Shown: positions 45,347 through 53,262 of the stretch, piece after piece
Layout of the letters: each line of letters begins with the position of its first letter
How positions within the stretch are numbered: the first letter of the stretch is position 1
NCBI GenBank assembly: GCA_963781025.1
Contig: CAWADU010000003.1
Span: 496,001-560,000, forward strand
DNA: 64,000 nt
Direction: 5' to 3'
Source of the DNA: Tardibacter sp963781025
Lineage (GTDB): Bacteria > Pseudomonadota > Alphaproteobacteria > Sphingomonadales > Sphingomonadaceae
Program-made: the position numbers and the translations under genes
Notes under the pieces: model-generated
What the model saw: the letters and a program-made list of their open reading frames with translations, nothing else
Told to the model about the DNA's origin: nothing
Database searches by the model: none

Positions 45347-45499
45347 GAGTCCTTCGAGCAACACCACAAGGGGTTGAGTCTCCCCGGTCGTTCGAGACTC
45401 AACCTGTGGTGGCGGGCGGCGACAAACGCTCCACAACCTCGCCCACATGTTCATCCACAGGCGCAACTCGCGGGTTGACCTTGGGAATCCCGCTGATTC
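45347..45499. promoter_or_regulatory. Cluster of five GANTC sites upstream of ccrM
   Basis: GANTC, the CcrM target, occurs at 45347-45351, 45376-45380, 45396-45400, 45485-45489 and 45495-45499, all upstream of the ccrM start at 45533. In Caulobacter, GANTC sites before ccrM tie its expression to methylation state. The cluster suggests similar feedback here, which the sequence alone does not prove. Confidence 0.7.
45362..45411. repeat. Long bulged inverted repeat upstream of ccrM
   Basis: The arm at 45362-45381 (CACCACA, three-base bulge AGG, GGTTGAGTCT) pairs with AGACTCAACCTGTGGTG at 45395-45411. This gives 17 bp and a 13-base loop. Each arm carries a GANTC site. No T-run follows, so a terminator for rnhB is less likely than an operator or structured leader. 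Confidence 0.8.
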
Positions 45500-45532
45500 A
45501 TGGTGGCTCCGAATGTGCTTAACGGGGGTTCC

Positions 45533-46615
45533 ATGAGAATGAACGCGCTACCGCTCGATCATGTGATCGAGGGCGATTGCATTGCCGCTATGAATGCCAT
45601 GCCGGAAAATTCGGTGGACCTCATCTTCGCGGACCCCCCGTACAATCTCCAGCTTGGCGGCGACCTGTTCCGTCCGGAAGGCGGCCGTGTCGACGCCGTG
45701 ACCGACGACTGGGACAAGTTCGACACCTTCCAGACCTATGACACCTTCACCAGGGAGTGGTTGCAGGCAGCCCGGCGCATCCTGAAGGATGATGGCACCT
45801 TGTGGGTGATCGGCAGCTATCACAACATCTTTCGGGTTGGCACGAAGCTGCAGGACGAGGGCTTCTGGATTCTGAACGACATCATCTGGCGCAAGGCGAA
45901 CCCGATGCCCAATTTCAAGGGCACGCGCTTCACCAACGCCCATGAGACGCTGATCTGGGCGTCGAAGGGCGAAAATGCCCGTTATCGCTTCAACTACAAG
46001 GCGATGAAGGCGATGAACGAAGAATTGCAGATGCGGTCCGACTGGGTGCTGCCGATCTGTTCCGGCGGCGAGCGGGTGAAGGTGGACGGCCTTAAGGCGC
46101 ATCCGACCCAGAAGCCCGAGGCGCTTCTTTATCGTATCCTGCTGGCTTCGACGGAGCCGGGCGCGGTGGTCCTCGATCCCTTTTTCGGAACGGGCACCAC
46201 CGGCGCGGTCGCGAAGCGGCTTGGGCGGCACTATATCGGCATCGACCGTGAACCGCGCTATTGCCGTGTCGCGCGCGACCGGATCAATGGCGTGCTTCCG
46301 CTGGATGAGTCGGCGATGGTGACAATGCAATCGAAGAGGGCGGCGACGCGCGTGCCTTTCGGCGCGTTGGTGGAAAATGGCCTCATCCAGCCGGGTGCGA
46401 CCTTGACCGACCTTGGCCGTCGTTATCGGGCGCGGGTGCGCGCCGACGGCAGCGTGCAGATGGACGGGCGCGAAGGATCGATCCACCAGGTCGGCGCGGC
46501 GGCGCAGGGCGCGCCAAGCTGCAATGGCTGGACCTTCTGGCATGTCGACGATGGCAAGAGCCTGGTCTGCCTCGACAGCCTGCGGGACGCCTATCGCTCC
46601 CGCCTTGACGCCTGA
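45533..46615 (+). CDS. ccrM: Cell-cycle DNA methyltransferase CcrM (GANTC adenine-N6)
   Basis: Beta-class DNA adenine methyltransferase that methylates GANTC and links replication to transcription in alphaproteobacteria. The catalytic motif FADPPYNLQLGGDL comes first and the SAM-binding FFGTGTTGA later, the beta-class order. The C-terminal extension (about 80 residues, including SIHQVGAAAQGAPSCNGWTFWH) is the CcrM-specific DNA-contact domain. I use the ATG at 45533 (MRMNALPLDHV), with a GGGGG ribosome site; an ATG at 45500 would add 11 residues. 360 residues. Confidence 0.95.
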   Translation: MRMNALPLDHVIEGDCIAAMNAMPENSVDLIFADPPYNLQLGGDLFRPEGGRVDAVTDDWDKFDTFQTYDTFTREWLQAARRILKDDGTLWVIGSYHNIFRVGTKLQDEGFWILNDIIWRKANPMPNFKGTRFTNAHETLIWASKGENARYRFNYKAMKAMNEELQMRSDWVLPICSGGERVKVDGLKAHPTQKPEALLYRILLASTEPGAVVLDPFFGTGTTGAVAKRLGRHYIGIDREPRYCRVARDRINGVLPLDESAMVTMQSKRAATRVPFGALVENGLIQPGATLTDLGRRYRARVRADGSVQMDGREGSIHQVGAAAQGAPSCNGWTFWHVDDGKSLVCLDSLRDAYRSRLDA

Positions 46616-46617
46616 CG

Positions 46618-47739
46618 ATGCGCTTGGCCGATCTGGCCGAGGATGCGCGGCTTTATCTGAGGCCGACTGCGTTCATCGATGCGCCGTTCGGTCATGATGG
46701 GCAGGCGCTGAGGCTGGCGGGCGGCCTGCTCTGGTTTTCAGGTGTCGAACTGATCGCGGCTGAAGGCGGCAAGCGTGTCTGCGCCGAGTTCGTGCCCATC
46801 GAGCGGCTGGCCGAGACGCTGGCGGCGTTGCCCGCAAAACACGCCGAGGCGGCCCATGCGATCCTGGCCCGCCTGACTGCACCGCGTCCGGCCTTTCAGC
46901 TTGGCGAACGGGCGCTGCGGTTCGACCAGCCCCATGTCATGGGCATATTGAACATGACGCCCGACAGCTTTTCGGACGGCGGGCGGAATGCCGACGTCGA
47001 CACGGCCACGGCGGCTGCGGTGGACATGGCGGCCGCGGGCGCTTCGATCATCGACATCGGGGGAGAATCGACCCGCCCCGGCGCGGAACCGGTATGGGAA
47101 GGCGACGAGCTTGGCCGCGTATTGCCGGTGATCGAGCGGCTGAAGGCGAGCGGCGCGGTCATCTCCATCGACACGCGCAAGGCGGCGGTCATGGAAAGCG
47201 CGCTGGCGGCAGGCGCACACATCGTCAACGACGTCTCGGCGCTGACCTTCGATGCCGGAGCCGCGCGCGTCGTCTCGGCCGCTGGATGTCCGGTCATTCT
47301 GATGCATCACCAGGGCGATCCGCAAAGCATGCAGCACGACCCGCGCTATGGCGACGCGTTGATGGAGATTTACGATTGGCTGGAGGCGAGGATCGATGCC
47401 GTCGTGGCGGCGGGCATTGCCCGCGAACGCATTCTCGTCGATCCGGGCATCGGCTTTGGCAAGACGCTGAGGCACAATCTCGATCTGCTGAACGGCCTGG
47501 CGTTGTTCCACGGTCTTGGCTGCCCGATCGTGCTGGGTGCAAGCCGCAAACGGATTATCGGCGCGCTGTCGAACGAGGCGCCGGTAGCCGAGCGGCTGGG
47601 CGGTTCAGTGGGGCTGGTGCTTGCGGGACTGGCGCAGGGTGTGCAGCTTGTCCGCGTCCATGACGTGCCGGAAAGCGTCCAGGCTTTGCGGGTCTGGCGC
47701 GGGATGCGGGACGCGGCCCTGACGCCGCCATCCGGCTAA
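46618..47739 (+). CDS. folP: Dihydropteroate synthase with N-terminal extension
   Basis: Folate enzyme joining pABA to the pterin. The catalytic barrel starts near residue 107 (VMGILNMTPDSFSDGG), followed by DIGGESTRPGA, IVNDVSAL, VDPGIGFGKTLRHNLDLL and GASRKRII. Before it lies an extension of about 100 residues with no motif I recognise; most homologues have about 280 residues against 373 here. It starts 2 bp after ccrM ends and overlaps the convergent SDR gene by 4 bp. Confidence 0.94.
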   Translation: MRLADLAEDARLYLRPTAFIDAPFGHDGQALRLAGGLLWFSGVELIAAEGGKRVCAEFVPIERLAETLAALPAKHAEAAHAILARLTAPRPAFQLGERALRFDQPHVMGILNMTPDSFSDGGRNADVDTATAAAVDMAAAGASIIDIGGESTRPGAEPVWEGDELGRVLPVIERLKASGAVISIDTRKAAVMESALAAGAHIVNDVSALTFDAGAARVVSAAGCPVILMHHQGDPQSMQHDPRYGDALMEIYDWLEARIDAVVAAGIARERILVDPGIGFGKTLRHNLDLLNGLALFHGLGCPIVLGASRKRIIGALSNEAPVAERLGGSVGLVLAGLAQGVQLVRVHDVPESVQALRVWRGMRDAALTPPSG

Positions 47740-48521
47740 AGCGAATAGCCGCCGTCGCAAACAAACTCCGTTCCGGTCACCAGCGCACAAGCGTCTGAAA
47801 GGAGAAAGGCGATCTGCTCTGCGATCTCCCCGGGTCGTGCATAGCGCCCGAGCGGCGTCGCCATGGCGGCCATTTGATCGAACGCGGCGGCTTCGCTGCC
47901 CGTCCCATTGACCAGATCCTGAAAGAAGGGGACGGTTTTCCATATGGGCGTTTCCACGCCGCCCGGCAGGATGGTGTTGATCCTGATGCCGGCAGGCGCG
48001 CCCTCCTTCGCCGCGACCCTTGCCAGTTGCACCACGCCCGCCTTCGATGCTCCATAGGCCGCTGTGCCAGGCTCAGCCTTGATGGCGCTAATAGATGAGG
48101 TGAGCACGATGGAGCCGCCGCGTCCTCCGCTCCGAATTGCACGCATCGCGGCCCTCAGAGACAGGAATGCACCATCGAGATTGACCGCCAACGTCCGCCG
48201 CCATGCATCGAAAGCGAGCGATTCAATCGGCTCTCCCGATGCAATGCCGGCATTCAGCACCGCATGGGTGAGACCCGCAAGATCAGTTTCGGCTTCCGAC
48301 CAGAAGCGTTCATCGGTGATGTCGCCCGCCCTTGCCGTGATGCTCGGGCAAAGCGGCTCGATACTCGCGGCTGCCTTGGCAAGCGCGGGCCCATCGATAT
48401 CACACAGGACCAAGCGCATGGCGCCGCGTTCCGCAAGCAGACGCGCCGTAGCAAGGCCAATTCCCGATGCGGCGCCGGTGACCAGAATGGTCGCTTCTGG
48501 AAGAGCGGATAGAGTCGTCAT
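47736..48521 (-). CDS. SDR family oxidoreductase
   Basis: Classical short-chain dehydrogenase (261 residues). The cofactor loop is ILVTGAASGIGLATARLL (TGxxxGIG), and the catalytic residues are Ser in LTSSISAI and the Tyr-Lys pair in AAYGASKAGVVQLAR. The Asp at the end of beta-2 (LCDID) suggests NAD(H). Substrate unknown. I start at the ATG at 48521; a TTG three codons earlier is possible. Confidence 0.9.
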   Translation of the reverse strand: MTTLSALPEATILVTGAASGIGLATARLLAERGAMRLVLCDIDGPALAKAAASIEPLCPSITARAGDITDERFWSEAETDLAGLTHAVLNAGIASGEPIESLAFDAWRRTLAVNLDGAFLSLRAAMRAIRSGGRGGSIVLTSSISAIKAEPGTAAYGASKAGVVQLARVAAKEGAPAGIRINTILPGGVETPIWKTVPFFQDLVNGTGSEAAAFDQMAAMATPLGRYARPGEIAEQIAFLLSDACALVTGTEFVCDGGYSL

Positions 48522-48595
48522 AGGGCGCAATTAGCATGGCGAAGCCGTCGCGTTAATGCCCGAAGCGGCATCGCGTTATGCGGGGGCGACGGCGC

Positions 48596-48853
48596 TCACG
48601 AGCGCTTGTCGATCCCCAGTTCACCCAGTTTGCGATAAAGGGTTGATCGTCCGATCTGCAATCGGCGGGCGACTTCGCTCATGTGGCCGCCATAGTGGCG
48701 GATCGCCATGCGGATTATGTCGGCTTCGATCGCCGCCAGCGGGCGCAGATGTCCATCAGCCTCCACGATCGGAATGGCACTTCCATAGGTGGAAGAACCT
48801 GGCGCGGGATCATGATCCGCCGACCGGGCGGCGTCGCGCAGATGGACGTCCAT
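48596..48853 (-). CDS. Small Fis-type helix-turn-helix protein (NtrC-like C-terminus only)
   Basis: An 85-residue protein whose last 55 residues, with IIRMAIRHYGGHMSEVARRLQIGRSTLYRKL, match the Fis-type DNA-binding domain that ends sigma-54 activators of the NtrC family. The receiver and AAA+ domains are absent: an in-frame stop lies 19 codons before the ATG. GAGCGAGG precedes the start. It may be a stand-alone DNA-binding protein or the remnant of a longer regulator. Confidence 0.75.
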   Translation of the reverse strand: MDVHLRDAARSADHDPAPGSSTYGSAIPIVEADGHLRPLAAIEADIIRMAIRHYGGHMSEVARRLQIGRSTLYRKLGELGIDKRS

Positions 48854-48982
48854 TCGGAACCTCGCTCTAATAACAAGTTGCCGGTCTATTTCATTTGAGG
48901 TTAAGGCGTCCTAAACGCAGGCGCGTTTCAGCGCGGTTGGATCTGCGCCCGAAGACAGCTAAAATAGAAGGTGCTAGGATTT

Positions 48983-49129
48983 ATGGCGGCTCAAGGGACA
49001 TCGAGCGGAATGGATCAAAAAGCTCATCAAAAGACCTATGCCGGGTTCATCAGGCTGTTCAAATGGGGAACGGTGGTCGCGCTGACGGTTGCCGCGCTCG
49101 CCGTTTACCTGCTCGTCCGCTTCACCTGA
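48983..49129 (+). CDS. aa3-type cytochrome c oxidase subunit IV
   Basis: A 48-residue protein too short for most ORF callers. It has a soluble N-terminus and the family pattern HQKTYAGFIRLFKWGTVVAL continuing into one membrane helix. It matches the bacterial COX4-type small subunit (COX4_pro_2) of aa3 oxidases. This gene is often found just upstream of the pntA genes in alphaproteobacteria, and here it ends 3 bp before pntAA. Not essential for electron transfer in Paracoccus. Confidence 0.88.
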   Translation: MAAQGTSSGMDQKAHQKTYAGFIRLFKWGTVVALTVAALAVYLLVRFT

Positions 49130-49132
49130 CAT

Positions 49133-50263
49133 ATGAAAATCGCTGTGGTGCAAGAAGCCGCCGCGCTGGAACGGCGCGTTGCGGCCGTGCCCGAAACGGT
49201 GAGGAAATTCATCGGCCTTGGCGCGGAAGTCGCCGTTGAGAGCGGCGCCGGGCTAACGGCATCCGTATCGGACGCGGAATATGCGGCGGCGGGGGCGACG
49301 GTGGCTAATCGTGCGGCGGTGCTGAAGGACGCGGACATCGTCCTGGCCGTGCAGGGCCCTGAACCGGGATCGCTCAATGGCGTGAAGGCGGGCGCGTGGC
49401 TGGTGGCGGGGCTCAACCCGTTCGGCGAGCGGGCGCGGGTAGACGCCTATGCGGCGGAGGGTCTTGAGGCGCTGGCGATGGAGTTCATGCCGCGGATCAC
49501 ACGCGCGCAATCGATGGACATATTGTCGTCGCAGTCGAACCTGTCCGGGTACAAGGCGGTGCTAGACGCGACTTCGGTCTATGGCCGCGCGTTGCCGATG
49601 ATGATGACGGCGGCAGGGACGATTTCGGCGGCCCGGGTATTTGTCATGGGCGTCGGTGTCGCGGGACTTCAGGCGATTGCGACGGCGCGGCGCATGGGGG
49701 CGATCGTCTCGGCGACCGACGTGCGATCCGCTGTGAAGGAACAGATCGAAAGCCTTGGTGCAAAAGCGATTTTTGTCGAGGGCGTCAAGGGCATCGAGGG
49801 CGAGGGCTCGGGCGGCTACGCGTCCGAGATGTCCGACGACTACAAGAAGGCCCAGGCCGAACTGGTGTCCTCGCACATTGCCAAGCAGGATATCGTCATC
49901 ACCACAGCGCTGATTCCCGGAAAGCCGGCGCCGCGCCTGATTTCGGACGCGCAGATCGCCTCCATGAAGCCGGGTTCGGTGATCGTGGATCTGGCGGTGG
50001 AGCAGGGCGGCAACGTCGAAGGCGCGGTCGCGGGTGAAGTCGTCGAGAGGCACGGCGTCTTCATCGTGGGGCACAAGAACGTCCCGTCGCGGCTGGCGGC
50101 GGACGCATCGGCGCTGTTCTCGCGCAACCTCTACAATTTCCTCAGCGCCTTTTGGGACAAGGAAGCGGGTCGTCCGCTTCTTCCCGAAGGCGACGAGATC
50201 GGCGACGCGATCCGGCTGACCAAGGGCGGTCAGGTGGTCAACGCGCGTCTGCTCTCCAACTAA
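49133..50263 (+). CDS. pntAA: NAD(P) transhydrogenase subunit alpha part 1
   Basis: Soluble NAD(H)-binding domain I of proton-translocating transhydrogenase, 376 residues. Visible are the opening MKIAVVQEAAALERRVAAVPE, the RAQSMDILSSQSNLSGYKAV helix-loop, the dinucleotide-binding GVGVAGLQAIATA and the mobile-loop region. The alpha chain is split, as is usual in alphaproteobacteria, with the membrane part in pntAB. Supplies NADPH using the proton gradient. Confidence 0.96.
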   Translation: MKIAVVQEAAALERRVAAVPETVRKFIGLGAEVAVESGAGLTASVSDAEYAAAGATVANRAAVLKDADIVLAVQGPEPGSLNGVKAGAWLVAGLNPFGERARVDAYAAEGLEALAMEFMPRITRAQSMDILSSQSNLSGYKAVLDATSVYGRALPMMMTAAGTISAARVFVMGVGVAGLQAIATARRMGAIVSATDVRSAVKEQIESLGAKAIFVEGVKGIEGEGSGGYASEMSDDYKKAQAELVSSHIAKQDIVITTALIPGKPAPRLISDAQIASMKPGSVIVDLAVEQGGNVEGAVAGEVVERHGVFIVGHKNVPSRLAADASALFSRNLYNFLSAFWDKEAGRPLLPEGDEIGDAIRLTKGGQVVNARLLSN

Positions 50264-50277
50264 GCAAGGAACGAACG

Positions 50278-50565
50278 ATGGACTTCATCTCGATCCTGTC
50301 GATTTTCGTGCTGGCGTGTTTCGTCGGCTATTACGTCGTGTGGTCGGTGACGCCCGCGCTTCACACGCCGCTGATGGCGGTGACCAACGCCATTTCCTCG
50401 GTGATCGTGGTCGGCGCGCTGATCGCTTCGGCGGCGGCCGGTTCGGCGACGTCGAAGTGGCTGGGACTGCTTGCGGTGGTGTTCGCAAGTGTCAACATTT
50501 TCGGTGGCTTTGCCGTCACCGAACGGATGCTCGCCATGTACAAGAAGAAAGAAAAGAAGGGCTGA
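50278..50565 (+). CDS. pntAB: NAD(P) transhydrogenase subunit alpha part 2
   Basis: Membrane part of the split alpha subunit: 95 residues with three hydrophobic helices (about 3-22, 31-53 and 60-80) and a basic Lys-rich tail. The segment VTPALHTPLMAVTNAISSVI is conserved in the family. It lies 14 bp after pntAA; the AAGGA ribosome site overlaps the end of the gap. Confidence 0.95.
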   Translation: MDFISILSIFVLACFVGYYVVWSVTPALHTPLMAVTNAISSVIVVGALIASAAAGSATSKWLGLLAVVFASVNIFGGFAVTERMLAMYKKKEKKG

Positions 50566-50608
50566 CGCGGCCTGACGCCTTGCTGTCGCCTCTGGGGGAT
50601 TGAAACTT

Positions 50609-52027
50609 ATGCACGAAGCCGCCGCTACACCCGCCTGGGCCGCGCTTGCCTATCTGATTGCGGGCATATGCTTCATTCTCGCGCTGCGGGGCCTTTCGAG
50701 CCCGCGCAGCTCGCGCCGGGGCAATCGCTTCGGCATGTTCGGCATGGCGCTCGCCGTCGCCACGACGATCTACCTGCATCTTAACGTCACCATCATCGAG
50801 ATCCTGGTCGCGATCGCGATCGGCGGCGTGATCGGCTTCATCACCGCGCGCCGGATCGCCATGACGGCGATGCCCCAGCTGGTCGCGGCTTTTCACTCGC
50901 TGGTCGGCATGGCTGCCGTGCTGGTGGCGGCTGCCGCCTTCCTCAACCCCGCCGCATTCGGCATCTTCGACGTGGTGACGGGCCATATTCATCAGGTCAG
51001 CCGGATCGAGATGGGGCTTGGCGTCGCGATCGGCGCAATCACCTTCTCGGGGTCGGTGATCGCGTTTCTGAAGCTCAACGGCAACATGTCGGGCAAGCCG
51101 ATCATCCTGCCGGCGCGCCATGTCATCAATCTTGGCACCCTTGCCGCGATCGTTGGACTCATCGCCTATTTCCTGACCGATGACGCGCCGTGGGTGTTCT
51201 TCGTCATCACCGCGCTCAGCTTCTTGATCGGCTTCCTGCTGATCATTCCGATCGGCGGCGCCGACATGCCGGTCGTCGTCTCGATGCTGAACAGCTATTC
51301 GGGCTGGGCAGCCGCCGCGATGGGGTTCACGCTCCAGAACACGGCGATGATCGTGACCGGCGCGCTGGTCGGCTCATCGGGCGCGATCCTCAGCTACATC
51401 ATGTGCCGCGCGATGAATCGCAGCTTCATCTCGGTGATCGCGGGCGGGTTCGGCGCGGTGGCGAGCGACGCGGGCGGCGGCGACAAGGTTGACCGGCCGT
51501 GGAAGCGCGGCTCGGCGGAGGACGCCGCCTTCCTGATGAAGGAAGCCGAGCAGGTGATCATCGTGCCAGGCTATGGCATGGCGGTCGCGCAGGCGCAGCA
51601 TGCCCTTCGCGAAATGGGCGATCTGCTGAAGGCCGAGGGCGTCAGGGTCAAATACGCCATCCATCCGGTCGCGGGGCGCATGCCTGGCCATATGAACGTG
51701 CTTCTGGCCGAAGCAAACGTCCCCTATGACGAGGTGTTCGAACTGGAGGACATCAACTCGGAATTCGCCCAATCGGATGTCGCCTTCGTCATTGGCGCGA
51801 ACGACGTCACCAATCCGGCGGCAAAGACCGACAAGACCTCGCCGATCTACGGCATGCCCGTGCTCGATGTCGAAAAGGCGAAGACGGTCCTGTTCATCAA
51901 GCGCTCGATGGGCGGCGTCGGCTATGCGGGCGTCGACAACGAAGTTTTCTACCGCGACAACACCATGATGCTGCTCGCCGATGCCAAGAAGATGGTCGAG
52001 GAAATCGTCAAGTCACTCGGCCATTGA
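50609..52027 (+). CDS. pntB: NAD(P) transhydrogenase subunit beta
   Basis: Membrane domain plus NADP(H)-binding domain III, 472 residues. The N-terminal half has about nine helices; the soluble end contains VIIVPGYGMAVAQAQH (NADP-binding GxGxxxAxxQ) and VAGRMPGHMNVLLAEANVPYD. Start at the ATG at 50609 with GGGGGA upstream; a TTG at 50600 is in frame. A nested hairpin lies 7 bp after the stop. Confidence 0.95.
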   Translation: MHEAAATPAWAALAYLIAGICFILALRGLSSPRSSRRGNRFGMFGMALAVATTIYLHLNVTIIEILVAIAIGGVIGFITARRIAMTAMPQLVAAFHSLVGMAAVLVAAAAFLNPAAFGIFDVVTGHIHQVSRIEMGLGVAIGAITFSGSVIAFLKLNGNMSGKPIILPARHVINLGTLAAIVGLIAYFLTDDAPWVFFVITALSFLIGFLLIIPIGGADMPVVVSMLNSYSGWAAAAMGFTLQNTAMIVTGALVGSSGAILSYIMCRAMNRSFISVIAGGFGAVASDAGGGDKVDRPWKRGSAEDAAFLMKEAEQVIIVPGYGMAVAQAQHALREMGDLLKAEGVRVKYAIHPVAGRMPGHMNVLLAEANVPYDEVFELEDINSEFAQSDVAFVIGANDVTNPAAKTDKTSPIYGMPVLDVEKAKTVLFIKRSMGGVGYAGVDNEVFYRDNTMMLLADAKKMVEEIVKSLGH

Positions 52028-52033
52028 GGCGAT

Positions 52034-52080
52034 GGGCGGCACACGAAACCCGTCGCGCAAGCTGACGGGACATGCCGCCC
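52034..52080 (+). other. Nested stem structure downstream of pntB
   Basis: GGGCGGCA (52034-52041) pairs with TGCCGCCC (52073-52080), and inside it CCCGTC (52049-52054) pairs with GACGGG (52064-52069). It starts 7 bp past the pntB stop within a 212-bp gap. No T-run follows, so it may stabilise the 3' end of the transcript or be a small structured RNA, not a standard terminator. Confidence 0.5.
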
Positions 52081-52239
52081 GCCTCCTCGGTCTCAGGAAT
52101 TCGCACTGGCAGGCCAGGGCATTGGCCTGTACATTTCATGTGCCGGACATGACTGCGTGTCCGCGATGAAAGCGGTTGGCGGCCGTATGCGGGCGCTTCC
52201 CTGAACTGACAGGGCCGCCGCTGCTGGAGGATCGTCTCC

Positions 52240-53253
52240 ATGCGTCAGTGGATTATCGAAAAAGGCTCGACCGGCTACGAAAGCCTGCGGATGATCGACG
52301 TGCCCGATCCGGCCGTTGCGGCTGGCGAGGTGCTGATCGCGCCCAAGGCGTGGTCGCTCAATTATCGCGACCAGTTGGTTGTCCAGGGGCGCTATTTCGG
52401 CGGAATACTCTCCGCGGACCAGGTTCCGTTGTCGGACGGCGCGGGCGAAGTCGTTGCGGTCGGTGACGGCGTTACCCGGTTTCGGGTCGGAGACAGGGTA
52501 GCGGGGCTGTTCTTCCAGAACTGGCAGGCAGGGCCACCCAGCCGCGATATTGGTCCGTCACTCGGGGCTCCGCCAGCGAAGGGCATGTTGGCGGAGCTTG
52601 TCGCCTTGCCCGAGGCAGGTGTGACGGCGATCCCCGAAAGCCTCAGCTTCGAAGAGGCATCGACGCTGCCGTGCGCGGGCGTGACGGCATGGAATGCATT
52701 GTTTGGCGGGCGCCCGATCCAGGCCGGGGAAAGCGTGTTGGTGCTGGGAACCGGTGGCGTATCGATGATCGCGCTGCAGATTGCGGTTGCGGCCGGCGCG
52801 CGGGTGATCGTGACGTCAGCAAGCAAAGACAAGCTGAAGCGGGCTAAGGCGCTGGGCGCATCGGACGGCATCGATTACCGCGTCAATCTGGAATGGGGCG
52901 ATTTGGTGCTGAAGGCGACCGACGGGAAGGGGGCTGACAAGATCGTCGAGGTCGGCGGCATTGGAACGCTCTTCCAATCCTTTCGAGCCATCGGTTTTGG
53001 GGGCGAAATCGCGTTCATCGGCGTGCTCAGCCACGGTGACACACCCAATCCGCAGACATTGATGCGGAAGGGTGCGTCCCTTCGCGGGATATTCGTCGGC
53101 AACGGCGCGATGTTCACCGACCTCGGCCAGTTTATCGATGCCCACCAGATCAAGCCGGTCATCGATCGCAGCTTTGCTTTTGAAGACGCGGTCGATGCCT
53201 ATCGTTACCAGTTCAGCGCCAGCCTGTTCGGCAAGGTCGTGATCTCGAGGTAG
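52240..53253 (+). CDS. Zinc-independent medium-chain dehydrogenase/quinone oxidoreductase-like
   Basis: NAD(P)-dependent MDR-superfamily oxidoreductase (337 residues). The cofactor loop is VLVLGTGGVSMIALQIA, and WSLNYRDQLVVQGRY lacks the catalytic-zinc Cys of alcohol dehydrogenases, while the structural-zinc cysteines are also absent. That points to a quinone or enone reductase type. Substrate unknown. It is convergent with the Lrp-type gene. Confidence 0.88.
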   Translation: MRQWIIEKGSTGYESLRMIDVPDPAVAAGEVLIAPKAWSLNYRDQLVVQGRYFGGILSADQVPLSDGAGEVVAVGDGVTRFRVGDRVAGLFFQNWQAGPPSRDIGPSLGAPPAKGMLAELVALPEAGVTAIPESLSFEEASTLPCAGVTAWNALFGGRPIQAGESVLVLGTGGVSMIALQIAVAAGARVIVTSASKDKLKRAKALGASDGIDYRVNLEWGDLVLKATDGKGADKIVEVGGIGTLFQSFRAIGFGGEIAFIGVLSHGDTPNPQTLMRKGASLRGIFVGNGAMFTDLGQFIDAHQIKPVIDRSFAFEDAVDAYRYQFSASLFGKVVISR

Positions 53254-53262
53254 ATCGCCGGT

